DNA from: Ceratorhiza oryzae-sativae
Taxonomy: Eukaryota > Basidiomycota > Agaricomycetes > Cantharellales > Ceratobasidiaceae
NCBI GenBank assembly: GCA_030998015.1
Contig: JARWMV010000238.1
Span: 868,001 to 932,000 of the forward strand
Direction: 5' to 3'
DNA: 64,000 bases
A model generated the notes under the pieces. That model was not told where the DNA came from, did not search any database, and saw nothing but the letters and a program-made list of their open reading frames with translations. Shown here in pieces: positions 53,896 to 64,000 of this stretch (position 1 is its first letter; each line of letters opens with the position of its first letter). A program made the position numbers and the translations under genes.

Positions 53896-55166
53896 TTGAT
53901 TGTTCCATATGCACGCACACGTTTGTTACTTGGGCTGAGTTTTCGTGAGATAGATTGAACGAATTTTGTTTTTATCCCAAACCAAGTGACTGGAGGTAGT
54001 GGACAAAGTCATGTGGCATATATTACCACGTTATTATGTGCCAGATTCAACTGCGGATAGCTCCGAGTCTTGAGAAATAGGGGCTTGTGCAGATCCTGAC
54101 CAGACCTGTGGCTATTGGTCGTGAGTTTATATCTGCCGTTGTTTCATTTTTATCTGATGGCTTGCTATTCGCCTGCTCTATCCCCTCGCCACTGCGGCAT
54201 CGGTTCCAGGTGAACAAGATCAGCTGCGGATTTAACAAACACGACTTTTGAGCCTTCATAGAGGTAATATATAAGGGGGATCGGAATCCTCTATATTCAG
54301 TGCTCTAGGTGGAGGGTAAGCAAAATGTTAGCAAAGATAATTTATGTGCATATATTGACAGGGATTTCTTGTTTTTGACTGCAAGGTAGAAGCGCCGACT
54401 CCATGCTTTGAAGTCGTAGCCAAATGTTCAAATTTCTAAACTATATCTGAACCATCTTTTCGCGACCGAGAGTTGTTGCTATTTATGCTGGCATAACTAT
54501 TAGGGGAAAAAAAACTGGGGTATAGCGGCCGCTTGGCTGTGTGATGCGTCCTAGGATCAAAGAGGTCACACTGGCTTCGAGTTTGGTCATCGCCGTGTCG
54601 CATGTGAGCCTGAATGAATACACGATTTGTTCGCAAGCGAGCGTGTTCTGACCCGAGGAATATCTTTTTCCGCGAATCTAGCGCGTATTTTTCCAAAAGG
54701 ATGCACCTGTCGGCTACATGATGACTTGATGATGCCCAAGCGGACCGGCGGAACGATGAATCGAACAGGTTCGGATAAGCACGTTCTCTCTGCAAGGTGC
54801 CTTTCTTTTTGTTGCCGTGAGACGACTAGGCTCCTGTCGATGCGAGTTGATAAGCGTTTAGAGTATGGGGGGGAGTTTGGACAATAGGGGGGGCGTATCA
54901 GAGCGAGGCTGACTGAAACCAGCTATTGTGTGGGGCAAATGGTGCTACGGAGCGCGCACAGAGGCCGCTGCGTGGTCGCCGGCTAGCAGAGATGCACAGG
55001 GAACAGGGACGCAGGAAGCGCGGTGTCTGGGGTCTGCCGATCGTACGAGTCGCGTGTTGTCCCATTTCGTGTTTTTTACGTGCCCCATCCGCATATAAAT
55101 CGCTCGTCTACGCGTCGCTGGCTCCAGCACTCTCCACCCATCCACCACCACCACCACTTTGTCCAA
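53896..55166. other. Intergenic region upstream of HMG-CoA synthase
   Basis: 1.27 kb without a supportable gene. Its right end carries the HMGS core promoter and a CACCAC-repeat 5' leader (about 55140-55156). I did not find a convincing sterol-response element by eye. Confidence 0.5.
55094..55100 (+). promoter_or_regulatory. Putative TATA box of HMG-CoA synthase gene
   Basis: TATAAAT lies 73 bp upstream of the start codon, consistent with transcription starting some 30 bp downstream. Confidence 0.5.
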
Positions 55167-56825
55167 ATGGCCATCACCTTCAGCGCCGACACCCCTCGCC
55201 CCAAGGACGTCGGTATCCTTGCCATGGAGATGTACTTTCCCAAGCGAGTCGGTGCCTTTTCTCCACCCCATGCCTGCATAAGCTCATTTTTTTCACAGTG
55301 CATCTCCGAGGTCGACCTTGAGGTCTTTGATGGCGTTGCCTCGGGCAAGTACACTATTGGCCTTGGCCAAGAATACATGGCCTGCACCGACGACCGAGAA
55401 GATATCAACTCGTTCGCTCTGAGTGGTGGGTTCATTTATTAGTCTCATCTTGGCCCTGCTCTAACCTTGTCCATCCCAGCCGTCTCTTCCCTCCTTGAAA
55501 AATACAATATCGATCCAAAGTCGATCGGTCGTCTCGATGTCGGCACAGAGACTATCATCGACAAGTCAAAATCCGTCAAGACTACGTTGATGGATCTCTT
55601 CGGCCTCGGGCAATTTCGATATCGAGGGTATCGATTCCAAGAACGCGTGCTACGGCTCTACTGCCGCGCTTTTCAATGCTATTAACTGGATTGAATCCCG
55701 TTCATGGGATGGCCGTAACGCCATTGTCTTCGCGGGTGACATTGCCATCTATGCTGAGGGTGGTGCTCGACCAGTCGGTGGGGCTGGCGCTTGCGCTATG
55801 CTCATTGGTCCCGATGCCCCAATTGTCTTTGAACGTAAGCTTTCCTGCCTGCTACTGTGGCGCCTCTCTTATGGTTTCTCCAGCCATCCACGGAACCCAT
55901 ATGGCCAACACCTATGACTTCTACAAGCCCAACCTCTCGTCCGAATACCCTGAGGTAGACGGCCCCAAGTCGATTACCACTTACCTTACCGCTTTGGACA
56001 ATAGCTACTCTCGCTTCCGCGAGAAGTCGGCTCGTTCCCTCAAGGCGCCCGCAGAGGACGTCAAGTCTGCGATCTCCCTTGAATCTTTCGATTACTCTGT
56101 ATTCCACTCCCCATACGGCAAGCTTGTTCAAAAGGGTCATGCGCGCTTGGTACGCTTCACGCAATTTGATCTCCACGCACGTCCCCAGTGCTAATTTACC
56201 CTATAGTTGTACAACGACTTCTTGTCGAATCCTCCAAGCCCGTTTTCGCCAATGTCCCCGACACCGACGCCATCAGCTCCCTCTCCTACGAAAAGTCTCT
56301 GACTGATAAATCGGTCGAAAAGACATTTGTTGCACTCGCCAAGTCCATCTATGCTACTTCGGTAGCTCCCACCATGGCATGCGCCAAGCGCTGTGGTAAC
56401 ATGTATACTGGCTCGCTTTATGGCGGTCTGGCCAGCTTGTTGAGCTCCGTTCCTGCCGAACAGCTTGTTGACAAGCGTGTCTCGATGTTTGCGTATGGTT
56501 CTGGATGCGCGGCGTCTTTCTATGCCCTTCGTATCCGGTCTTCGCCAAAGGAAATTGCTGACAAGATGGACCTCCTGGCACGCCTAAAGGCGATGAAGGT
56601 TGTCCCTGTTACGGAGTATGTTTCTGCGATGGAGGTTAGTTTTTTATGGATCGCGTGGCCCTTCTGATCCTGACGTGCCATTTCTATTAGCTCCGCGAAA
56701 AGAACCACAACGCTGTCAACTATACTCCTGAGGGGTCTCTTGACAACCTTTGGCCTGGTAGCTACTACCTCGAACGTATTGATGACAAGTACCGTCGCTC
56801 TTACGCTCGTGTCCCTCTTGCATAA
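55167..56825 (+). CDS. ERG13: Hydroxymethylglutaryl-CoA synthase
   Basis: Condenses acetyl-CoA with acetoacetyl-CoA to HMG-CoA, entering the mevalonate/ergosterol pathway. Starts [20 protein letters not shown], then [40 protein letters not shown], and the active-site Cys in [60 protein letters not shown] (catalytic His region), [23 protein letters not shown] and [16 protein letters not shown] follow; it ends [19 protein letters not shown]. Two frame breaks in conserved sequence: 55602-55603 (one G too many; removing it gives [11 protein letters not shown]) and 56239-56241 (one C too few before VFANVPD). An essential enzyme would not tolerate these, so they are almost certainly errors. Confidence 0.95.
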
Positions 56826-57123
56826 GCCTATATATTATTTGTGTCATGTACAATACTCTCGTCTAATTGTTGTTGTCTTATCGAGGGATATTTCTGCTAT
56901 TCGTGTTTGTTTGCATAAATCTATAGAGTTACACCCAATCAACCCTGGGCATTATCGCTTCATTTAAAGGGCATCGTCATGTGACGAGAAGGTTTCGGTT
57001 GTTCACCACCTCGAGGTACCCATTTTAGATCACTTTTGAGTGCTCTTGCACAGCTGCCTTGTTTCTTCGGCGAGGGAATTTCGCTCTCACACCACCTCCC
57101 TCTCCGATCCGCAACGTTCCACG

Positions 57124-58248
57124 ATGCCAAAGTTAGCATGTTCCTCATGCTTAATCCGAGGGGAAAGGCACGTGAATTCCATGGTTCCTTGTTGTCGGTG
57201 TAGCCGAGCTTGGCGTGGTGTGTTTGTTAGTTGATGAAAGTGAGGCCCCATTGATTCAACGACCGCAGGACTTACATGTTTGTATGAACCACTTCAAGGC
57301 CATGAGATGTTACTAAGAAACAATAATCAAGCTGCCCCAGTCCAGAAAGGTAGCTGGAGGGATTGGTTCTGTCGACAATGTCGCGGCGAAGGACCTGGGG
57401 GTGTGGAGCACCGACCCGGACTTGGGCAGTCTCAAGGATCACACAAATTTCCTCAGGACAAAAGTGCGCTTGTGGTCTGTTTTCAGTTTTAGAAGGTTAA
57501 TTTGACGATTAGCCCGGCCAGCTGCTCCTGTTGAGGTCGATCTCACGTTGGAGTCTGACTCTGATGACGACGTAATTATTCTTGATGGCCCAACCGACCG
57601 CCCAACTACACCAGCCCAACGAGAGGTTATATTTGTCTCCTCCTCCCCTGAACCCGCGCCCGATCCAGTGAGACACTCAAGTATGAACACAATAACAGGC
57701 GAATCGTTACAGCATCAGGCTGCAGCTATATCCAGGCGCATACAACCAGGTCAATCTAGGTCGTCATCGGGAAATTTCGCTGTGTCTCCGTCATCGTCTG
57801 TTTCGAAACTCGGTCCTATGAACCTGGAGCCTTCTGGAGCTCAGGACTGGCCCGTGTTCCCGTCCCCAGAACCCACATCCACACACCGACCCTACCATTC
57901 AAGATCGCGCACGCACGTTTGGACACAACCTTTGCCCCCAGCCTTCCGCCCGAGTCAAGCATCGGTATTAGGGGAATGTCTTTTAAACTCGCACGTCGAG
58001 AGCCCAGTCGTCAAAATAATGGGGCTTCAGGAACTAGACGCAGCTGGTTGGATCCGAGCGAGAAACGGGAAGGAAAATGGCGAGTGTAATCATCCTTGCT
58101 TTATAGTACGCGACTCATCTTTTTATGTTTCGTGGCAGATCTGGGATTAATCCCCGCCAGTGTGACGAGTATGATGCTTTTGGCCACCACGCCCGCTATA
58201 CGCCAGCAGAGAACAAGGGGCGACCTTGACAAAGACAGCCAATCTTGA
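57124..58248 (+). CDS. PHD-like zinc-finger protein (boundaries uncertain)
   Basis: Starts MPKLACSSCLIRGERHVNSM. A PHD-like cysteine pattern is visible: CSSC, CCRC, then after an intron (GTGGTG...CGCAG) TCL, and WFCRQC. The position where PHD fingers carry His (C-x4-H-x2-C) reads as Arg in this join. The C-terminal half is Ser/Pro-rich: PVEVDLTLESDSDDDVIILD, REVIFVSSSPEPAPDPVRHS, WPVFPSPEPTSTHRPYHSRS and VKIMGLQELDAAGWIRARNG. DVIILDG and VIFVSSS resemble SUMO-interacting motifs (hydrophobic core beside acidic/Ser residues). The end is uncertain; alternative frames continue to about 58375. The frame also shifts around 57390-57490. Possibly a nuclear SUMO-linked protein; inference only. Confidence 0.42.
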
Positions 58249-58375
58249 TCGCTTGAAGAAACCACCCAGATTGGTGCCGCCTCGTTCGAACATTACATTA
58301 CCCCTTGGACCAAGGTCAATCATCCACCCCGCCAACCTCGTAAAAGATTCGCCAGGCCAAAAAATTCAGTCGTGA

Positions 58376-58873
58376 AAATGGAGGAACAAGAATGGGCTCT
58401 TGGTTAGCATCGTGGATGCCAACACCTTCGGCGAACAGGATACTTCCTTCCCGTGGGCATACGACTATTCTAAATTATTGAATCTCGGCCACTTCCATAG
58501 TCGACGATACTGTCACGGGCCACCTGCATACGCGTCTCACGCCCTGTCCTTACCTCTTAATTCGCAACCTCACACCCCGCTTTTTCCTACCCATAGCTTT
58601 TTACCGCTCCAGGCTCCGCCTTTCTATACGTGCTTGACTTTGCTCGCGTAATGCGTTTCTATTTCTATACAATAGAACGAATGTAACCCATAAATTTTCA
58701 AAAAAAAAAAACAAGGGTCACCCCAGCGATCATTCTGGTGCAAACCTCTGTGGATTGATTGCATCCCTGATTTCACTTGGCGTTAATTGTGTATGTTGTG
58801 AGGTAATCGTTCAAGTAGCCTAGTTCAGCCTCCGCTCAGCCTCTGCTTTGTCCGTTCACCACCAACATCCCGA
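58376..58873. other. Intergenic spacer
   Basis: About 500 bp between the PHD-like gene and the NmrA-like gene, including an A run near 58700. No gene recognised. Confidence 0.45.
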
Positions 58874-60135
58874 ATGAAGACGATACTTGTCGTTGGCGCA
58901 ACTGGCCAGCAAGGTAGCGGCGTGGTCCGAGCGTTATCTGGGTCAGGAAGATACTTTTGTCTTGCATTAACCCGCAATCCTTCAACTCCCAAAGCCAAGA
59001 AGATTGCTTCTCTCAAAAATGTTCAACTTGTGTCGGCAGACCTTGCCGATAAATCTCAGCTCGCTTCAGTTTTTGACGATGCAAAACGTTCAGAGACTGG
59101 CCCAATCTGGGGCGTATTCGTTGCGTTGGCTTTTCCAGGCCTGGGTGCAGACGCAAAGGGGGAGGAACTACAAGGAAAGGTATATGATGTGTCTCCTTGA
59201 CCGTGCAACTAACCCAACAAGTCTCGGCATAGAACATAGCCTCGGTCGCTACCGAGTTTGGCGTGCAGTGTTACATCTATTCGTCTGCGATTAGATACTG
59301 GACAGACGCACAGCACGCACCGCCTCCGAACAATGACAGGCATGCCAAAGCCTCGATCGAAGAGTTTATACAGGACACAAATCTACCTTGGACGTAAGCG
59401 CACCTTCCTTGTATGGGCACTTGTGCAGACTCAGCGCCGACTTACAGTATCGTCCGTCCGGGATTTTTCATGGAGAATTTAAGCCCAGGAATAATAGGAC
59501 GATTGACAGATGCAACGCTGAGGTATGCTGGTGGCAAGGTTCAATTCGTGGTATGTATTCAAGTTGCGTCTATTTATTCATCCTGAGCCGCTTTCGATAC
59601 AGGCGGCGAGGGACGTAGGAATAGTCTCTTGCGCTATCTTTGACGTTAGTAGTTTCGGTTGCTTGTTAACCGAGAAATGTTCACCCAGTTATGACACCAG
59701 GATCCTGTCAAGTTTGACAAGAAAATCCTTGACATTGCTAGTGCCGGCTTGTCATCCGAAGAACGTAATGAGGCATTCATCCGAGCGACTGGCCGCCATA
59801 TTCCAAGCGCACCTATCTTCCTCATTTCTATATTATATAGATGGAATAGCAATGTTCAGCAAATGTGAGTTCTGAACATTTCTGACTAGAAGGTTCCACA
59901 TCTTAAGACATGTCCATTGGCCAGAGTCTACGAGCTGCGTTCAGCTGATCAAGCCCGAGCACAAGACCCGAATGGCCACGACGCAAATCTGAAGGAGGCC
60001 GCTGAGTGTGCTAAACTTACCACGTATGAGGAATGGGTTCGGGAACATCACTCAGTTGTCCAGGAAAATGCGCATACAAACGGTGTGACTTTATGGGGCT
60101 TAATTTCTGGGCGAAAGGCAATGCCCCAACATTGA
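58874..60135 (+). CDS. NmrA-like NAD(P)-binding Rossmann protein
   Basis: Atypical short-chain dehydrogenase of the NmrA/HSCARG group, which sense NAD(P)/NAD(P)H or act as isoflavone-reductase-like enzymes. Starts MKTILVVGATGQQGSGVVRA, the GxxGxxG dinucleotide-binding loop, then LALTRNPSTPKAKKIASL (NmrA-type TRxP), NVQLVSADLADKSQLASVFD, WGVFVALAFPGLGADAKGEE, and after an intron NIASVATEFGVQCYIYSSA. Later blocks: KASIEEFIQDTNLPWT, IVRPGFFMENLSPGIIGRLT, AARDVGIVSCAIFD, KFDKKILDIASAGLSSEERN, and C-terminal LTTYEEWVREHHSVVQ. The usual SDR Tyr-x3-Lys catalytic pair is not evident, as in NmrA sensors. Exons join without lesions. Confidence 0.85.
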
Positions 60136-61084
60136 TCCTGTGTTGAACACTACCATATGTCTTCTTCTATTCTCGAATGCTATTCCTTTTGTGGTTCCTA
60201 CTGGCTTTAGGCGAATTGGTTGGTTCGCCTTGCCGTTTGAACACTGATAGGATGTCTTTGCCTTCTCAATACCCACACACGCCATCGGAAAGCATCATTG
60301 AATTCAGATTGTAAGCTCATCAAACCTAATGGTGATGAACAAAGCGTTGGCATATGATGCAGGGACTAATTTCTTGGTCGGTGGATATTCCCTTGCTACG
60401 CATACACCCACGAGTACTATCTCAGACATTTCTCGCAAATTTCTCAAGAGCGGCTATTACTGCATCGGATAAGATGCATCTCAATCTCAGCTCGCTATGC
60501 GTTATTGGCAACTTATGGTGTTGCCAGCGTAGATTTAGACCTGAACGAGCATGAAATTTGGTTCAAGTTTGAACTCTTTGATTAGATAATCTGAGTTTGA
60601 ATCCCAAGGAACATATGCTTATGCTTACATACATGTTTATGCTCCAAGGACTCAGAAGTGGGCTTCATATTCATTCATGTCATGATTATTCCGATTGACT
60701 TGCATAGACACACGTGTTTTCCTGTCCTTTGCGGCCAGCCTAATAGGACAAGTGGGATGTGGAGCGCTGCCTTAAATATGCCAGTTTGGTAAGAGAAAAC
60801 ATATGTTGGCTGTACGCATACAAGGATAACTGTTTGCTTGACCCGGTTTTGTTTTCTAATCAGAGGCTAAGGTAATTAGTTGCATCGATGTATCGGTTTC
60901 GTTGGGCCGCAAAGCCACATTCCCAAGAGTCTTTTGTTTGGTCAGACGCCCCATTCTGTTTGGTTGGTCAGCGAATCGGTTTTCCGCACCACCATCTAGG
61001 CGAAATACTACTTCCGTCCGTCCGACTCCCTCCACCAACAATTCCGAGATTCGGAACTCAAACCACGAGCAGAAGAAAGTTCTG
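60136..61084. other. Intergenic region
   Basis: 950 bp between NmrA-like and RPP40. The right end may include an upstream exon of RPP40 (in-frame sequence NSEIRNSNHEQKKVL precedes the chosen ATG). The remainder shows no gene. Confidence 0.4.
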
Positions 61085-62425
61085 ATGAGCCTTTTAGAAC
61101 TGTCGAAACGCACTATCAAACTCTACACAAACGCAAACCCACTCCAACCGCCCCTCACGACAACATTCAATCGGAGGGTAAGTAAGCCATTTTCACCCGT
61201 GAAAATTACCCGCCCAATCGGAGGCGATGATCCACTCACCCGACATTCTCCGGTGCGTTTGTCAAATTATTTCGATCGGTGTGTGACCAGCTCGATGTGA
61301 TCGTGCCGGCGGAGGCGGGAGGACGGTTGGGTGCGCAAGTTGCAAACTATACCTTGGTTTCGGGCGTTCGGCTCGGAGACCTGTTTGAGGATGGGTTTAG
61401 CTTAGTGTAAGGCCGAGTTTGCAGGGCGTGAGATGATGTGAGATGCGAAAGTTTGATCGCCCCTGTCTGTTGGCAGGCCGGAGCTGCAAGTCATGACTTT
61501 ACGGGACGAGCGGGAGGGTGCGTGGTTCATCGATGGTCGACGAGGTGAGATGAGACCATGTCGTGCTTGGTATCGTCGGGGAGCTGCGATCGGGCACCAG
61601 GGACCGCTCGGGCGAACGCGAGCGATTCTGGGCTCCATTGTTTTTACTCGCGCTGATCGAGCAGTTGGGGGTCGAGAGCGATCACCGAGGTGGGATGGGT
61701 CGATCTGACGGCTATTTATAGGCAAATTGGTGCTCGTCGTCTCGAAACAACAATACGAATCGATGGGTATCGTCGGAGAACAGAAGCAGGGTGCATATAG
61801 TGAGCGTTACTCACCCTGAGGCGGGAACGCGCCTTGAGCTTGATGGAAGTTATCGAGATAGATCTTCGAGAAAAGGCGTCTGGCAAGTTTGCACGAGCAA
61901 AGGGCTTGTTGGGCAAGTGGGACAAGGCTTGGGATGTTTGGGTTTTAGGCCCCGAAAATGGTAAGCAGAGACAGCATTCGTGTTCGCAGCCGACGGCCGA
62001 AGTGTTTTTATGGTCTAGCTTTCCGAGGGAGAGCCAAGTATCCGAAGCAGGCTAGTGCCGAAAGCGTCATTCTGGAAGACGTGTTTGTGCCGACAAGGTT
62101 ACCTGTTGACCAAGAAGATGGCGAGCCGTGGGTCGAGCTGTTCGAATGGGTCGGAATGTGCGGGCTAGGCGCACGAGGGTCGCCTCGGTGGGTAGATGTC
62201 GGTGAAAATCGTCGAATTACTGACCTAATCCGAGCGCGTGTTAGGCTTCGCGCTCACGATCAGGCGAGCACATATGTCTCTTGCTACTCTGCACCCGAAG
62301 GCTGTCGGGTAGGATCCGTTGTGCGGTTCCGCTGGGATGGATTTGTCCCGGAGGCGTTTGTGCAAGAGTGCCTGCGCATTGCACAGTGCGTCGTGTTGCC
62401 TATTTTCACCGGGCGCAATGGCTGA
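61085..62425 (+). CDS. RPP40: RNase P/MRP protein subunit Rpp40 (p40)
   Basis: Protein subunit of the tRNA 5'-processing ribonucleoprotein. Recognisable blocks, in order: MSLLELSKRTIKLYTNANPL; DQLDVIVPAEAGGRL, YTLVSGVRLGDLFEDGFSLV; PELQVMTLRDEREGAWFIDG; KLVLVVSKQQYESMGIVGEQ (the Rpp40 L-x-x-S-K-x-x-Y-x-x-LG-x-x-G motif); YSERY; LMEVIEIDLREKASGKFARA; WDKAWDVWVLGPEN; PWVELFEWVGMCGLGARGSP; STYVSCYSAPEG; VRFRWDGFVPEAFVQECL. The order and spacing match human RPP40. The start is the first in-frame ATG of the first clear exon but could lie upstream; joins at 61180-61270 and the last residues after QECL are uncertain. Confidence 0.7.
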
Positions 62426-63469
62426 CGCCCACCGATGCGTACACAGAGACGATGCAAGGGACAGCCTTGTGGCCTTTTCGGTGCAAGCTGCTGCTCATGC
62501 GACCGTGTGTGGTGGACCAGCGCGATGCGAGACGCGTGCAGGGGCGGGCGTTTTAGGGGCATGGGCGGTGGCTGAAGTGATGGGCCCGATGTACTAGGGA
62601 CGAATCATGACGTGGGATCACCAGAATGCGTCGGGATGGGACCGACAGCGTGGTCGAGTCTTCACATGACGAATGTGCCGGCCTCCAAGTGTGACAGCCG
62701 CCGCAGGGTGCAACGCGCCTGGTGATCAGAGCCTGCACACATCGGCCTTGGCCGGGGAAATCACAATAAAGTTGGCACTCAGGTGATGGCGCTCGCCTGG
62801 AGCACGGCATGCTGAGGTCAGGTGTGTTGCGAAGGCGGGGCGCCACGCTCCACTCGGCGCTGGGGCGACACCGCGTGCGGCGCCGGACTGGCATCCGGCA
62901 GCGAGCAGACGGTCGCCGTCGGCAGCCGCGGGCTGGGGGACGGCGCCGGCGTCCGCAGGCGCGGCGAGCGGGATGGCTCCGGCCGTGCCGTGGCTGCTCG
63001 GCTGAAAGAGGAAGCAAGCGGTCACACCCTGGGAGGCGGCTGTGCGTGTTTGGCCTGCTGACCAAACAGCTCGAGTTGCCTGTGCCCGAGCCAACTCCAC
63101 TACCGTCCACTCTCCTGCTCTCGCCCGCATCCCCACGACGACGACCGTGTGCGCGACGTCGGCGACACCCACTCCACCGTCCGCCTCCCCTGCTTGCCCC
63201 GTCCGCCTCCCCCTGCCCCCGGCCGTGCGCGTGCAGCCTTAGCCGCGGGTGTCGCGCGTGATCGCTGAGCCGCCGTGTTTGTCGCACATCGCCCGGTGCC
63301 TCGCCCTCTCTGCCTGTCGCGTGGTCAGTTGCAGGTACGGCTTCCCCACATGATCTCCGTCCACCCACCGCGCTGTCCCCGTCCCCGATCCCACACACAC
63401 TCATGCGCTTCACCTCCATGTAGCTCAGCCCCACGAATATAGCCACCCTCCTCCCCGCCCCTGCCCCCC
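62426..63469. other. GC-rich region upstream of the DUF1752 gene
   Basis: 1.04 kb of very GC-rich DNA, then pyrimidine-rich leader from about 63300. Overlapping open frames occur on both strands (up to 297 codons on the minus strand) but none shows a known domain or sensible composition. Probably promoter and 5' leader of the downstream regulator. Confidence 0.45.
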
Positions 63470-64000
63470 ATGGCCCAGTACATCCCCGGCAGCTCCGTCA
63501 CCATCTCAGCATCGCTCTCTGCCCTTGCCCAGCAGCCTGTGGCCGACGATGCCCACGTCGTCAGCAACCTCCCCCAGATATGCGTCGACTACCTCAGCCA
63601 CAACTGGCAGGAGGAGGACGTCTGGAAGAGCTGGCGCAGCATGACCAGACACAAGCACGAAATTGCCAACGGTGTCCGCCTCGAGAACGCGAGTTGGCGC
63701 ACCTGGTGGAAACAGCGCAATAAATTGCGTACCATCAGCCCCGAAACACTCAACTGGTCAGTGTTCATTCTCCACCCCCTCATTCCTTGTCCCTCCCGCA
63801 GTTTAGCTCGTTTGTCGTTTGCCACTTGATTCGTACATCGTGACAAACTCATCTGCTGCTCTTATCTCTGTCCACTTCGCCATCGGATTCTCCCCCCCCC
63901 CCGTTGCCACTCATTAACGCATCACCGTCCAGGCTCAAAGACAGTGATGTCACTTGGCTTTATGGCCCACTTCACACTGCAGAACCCGTTCCCCCTCACA
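63470..64000 (+). CDS. Fungal regulator with AreA-type N-terminal domain (DUF1752), 3' end outside window
   Basis: Starts MAQYIPGSSVTISASLSALA. The conserved block DYLSHNWQEEDVWKSWRSMT, RHKHEIANGVRLENASWRTW, WKQRNKLRTISPETLNW and, after an intron, LKDSDVTWLYGPLH is the DUF1752 module first noted at the N-terminus of AreA nitrogen regulators and present in other fungal proteins. The intron (about 63757-63932) contains a run of 11 C (63892-63902) and is longer than the local norm. Whether a GATA finger follows cannot be seen. Confidence 0.8.

Noticed and set aside
62553..63446. 297-codon open frame on the minus strand
   Set aside because: The region is very GC-rich, with long frames on several strands at once; the Arg/Gly/Ala-rich translation shows no domain or splice logic.

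Overview
The window is nuclear DNA of a filamentous fungus. Genes are dense (30 protein-coding loci in 64 kb, both strands), nearly all are split by very short GT-AG introns of about 48-70 bp, and several products are mitochondrial proteins carried in the nucleus (ATP synthase alpha, cytochrome c oxidase subunit VIIa, bL21m). Protein families and intron style fit an Agaricomycete basidiomycete. I suspect the Rhizoctonia/Ceratobasidium group, but that is an impression I could not test. I see no tRNA, rRNA, CRISPR array or intact transposon.

Layout. 1-13 kb: 3' part of a Doa4/Ubp-type deubiquitinase, ATP1, mitochondrial ribosomal protein bL21m, the PP2A B55 regulatory subunit, COX9/VIIa, an ER-membrane DnaJ and tubulin cofactor B. 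13-25.7 kb: an unidentified protein, a RING/coiled-coil protein with a disrupted frame, a BRPF/Nto1-type chromatin reader, an F-box protein, a p24 cargo receptor and the ribosome-biogenesis factor Rpf1. 25.7-28 kb is a gene-poor stretch. 28-42.4 kb: a ubiquitin-like/WLM metalloprotease, an unidentified CxxC protein, a GATA factor, the GID/CTLH ubiquitin-ligase subunit Fyv10/Gid9, the RNA helicase Ded1 and a C2H2 zinc-finger protein. 43.6-53.9 kb: a single-pass membrane protein with a degenerate pepsin-like lobe, a small conserved fungal protein, a DUF1295 membrane protein, an ADF-H/PH actin-binding protein, a She3-like coiled-coil protein and an NTF2-like protein. 55-64 kb: HMG-CoA synthase, a PHD-like protein, an NmrA-like oxidoreductase, the RNase P subunit Rpp40 and the start of an AreA-type (DUF1752) protein.

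Most genes are ordinary housekeeping functions, and no operon-like functional unit is evident. The clearest organisational feature is head-to-head pairs with short shared promoters (ATP1/bL21m, PP2A-B55/COX9, RING/NTO1, WLM/hypothetical, DUF1295/ADF-H).

A caveat affects about a dozen genes. Conserved exons are interrupted by single-base frameshifts, mostly one base missing from a homopolymer, and this includes essential genes. That pattern looks like uncorrected sequencing error rather than gene decay. Exon boundaries below were worked out by eye from splice sites, reading frame and family conservation; gene ends are firmer than internal details.
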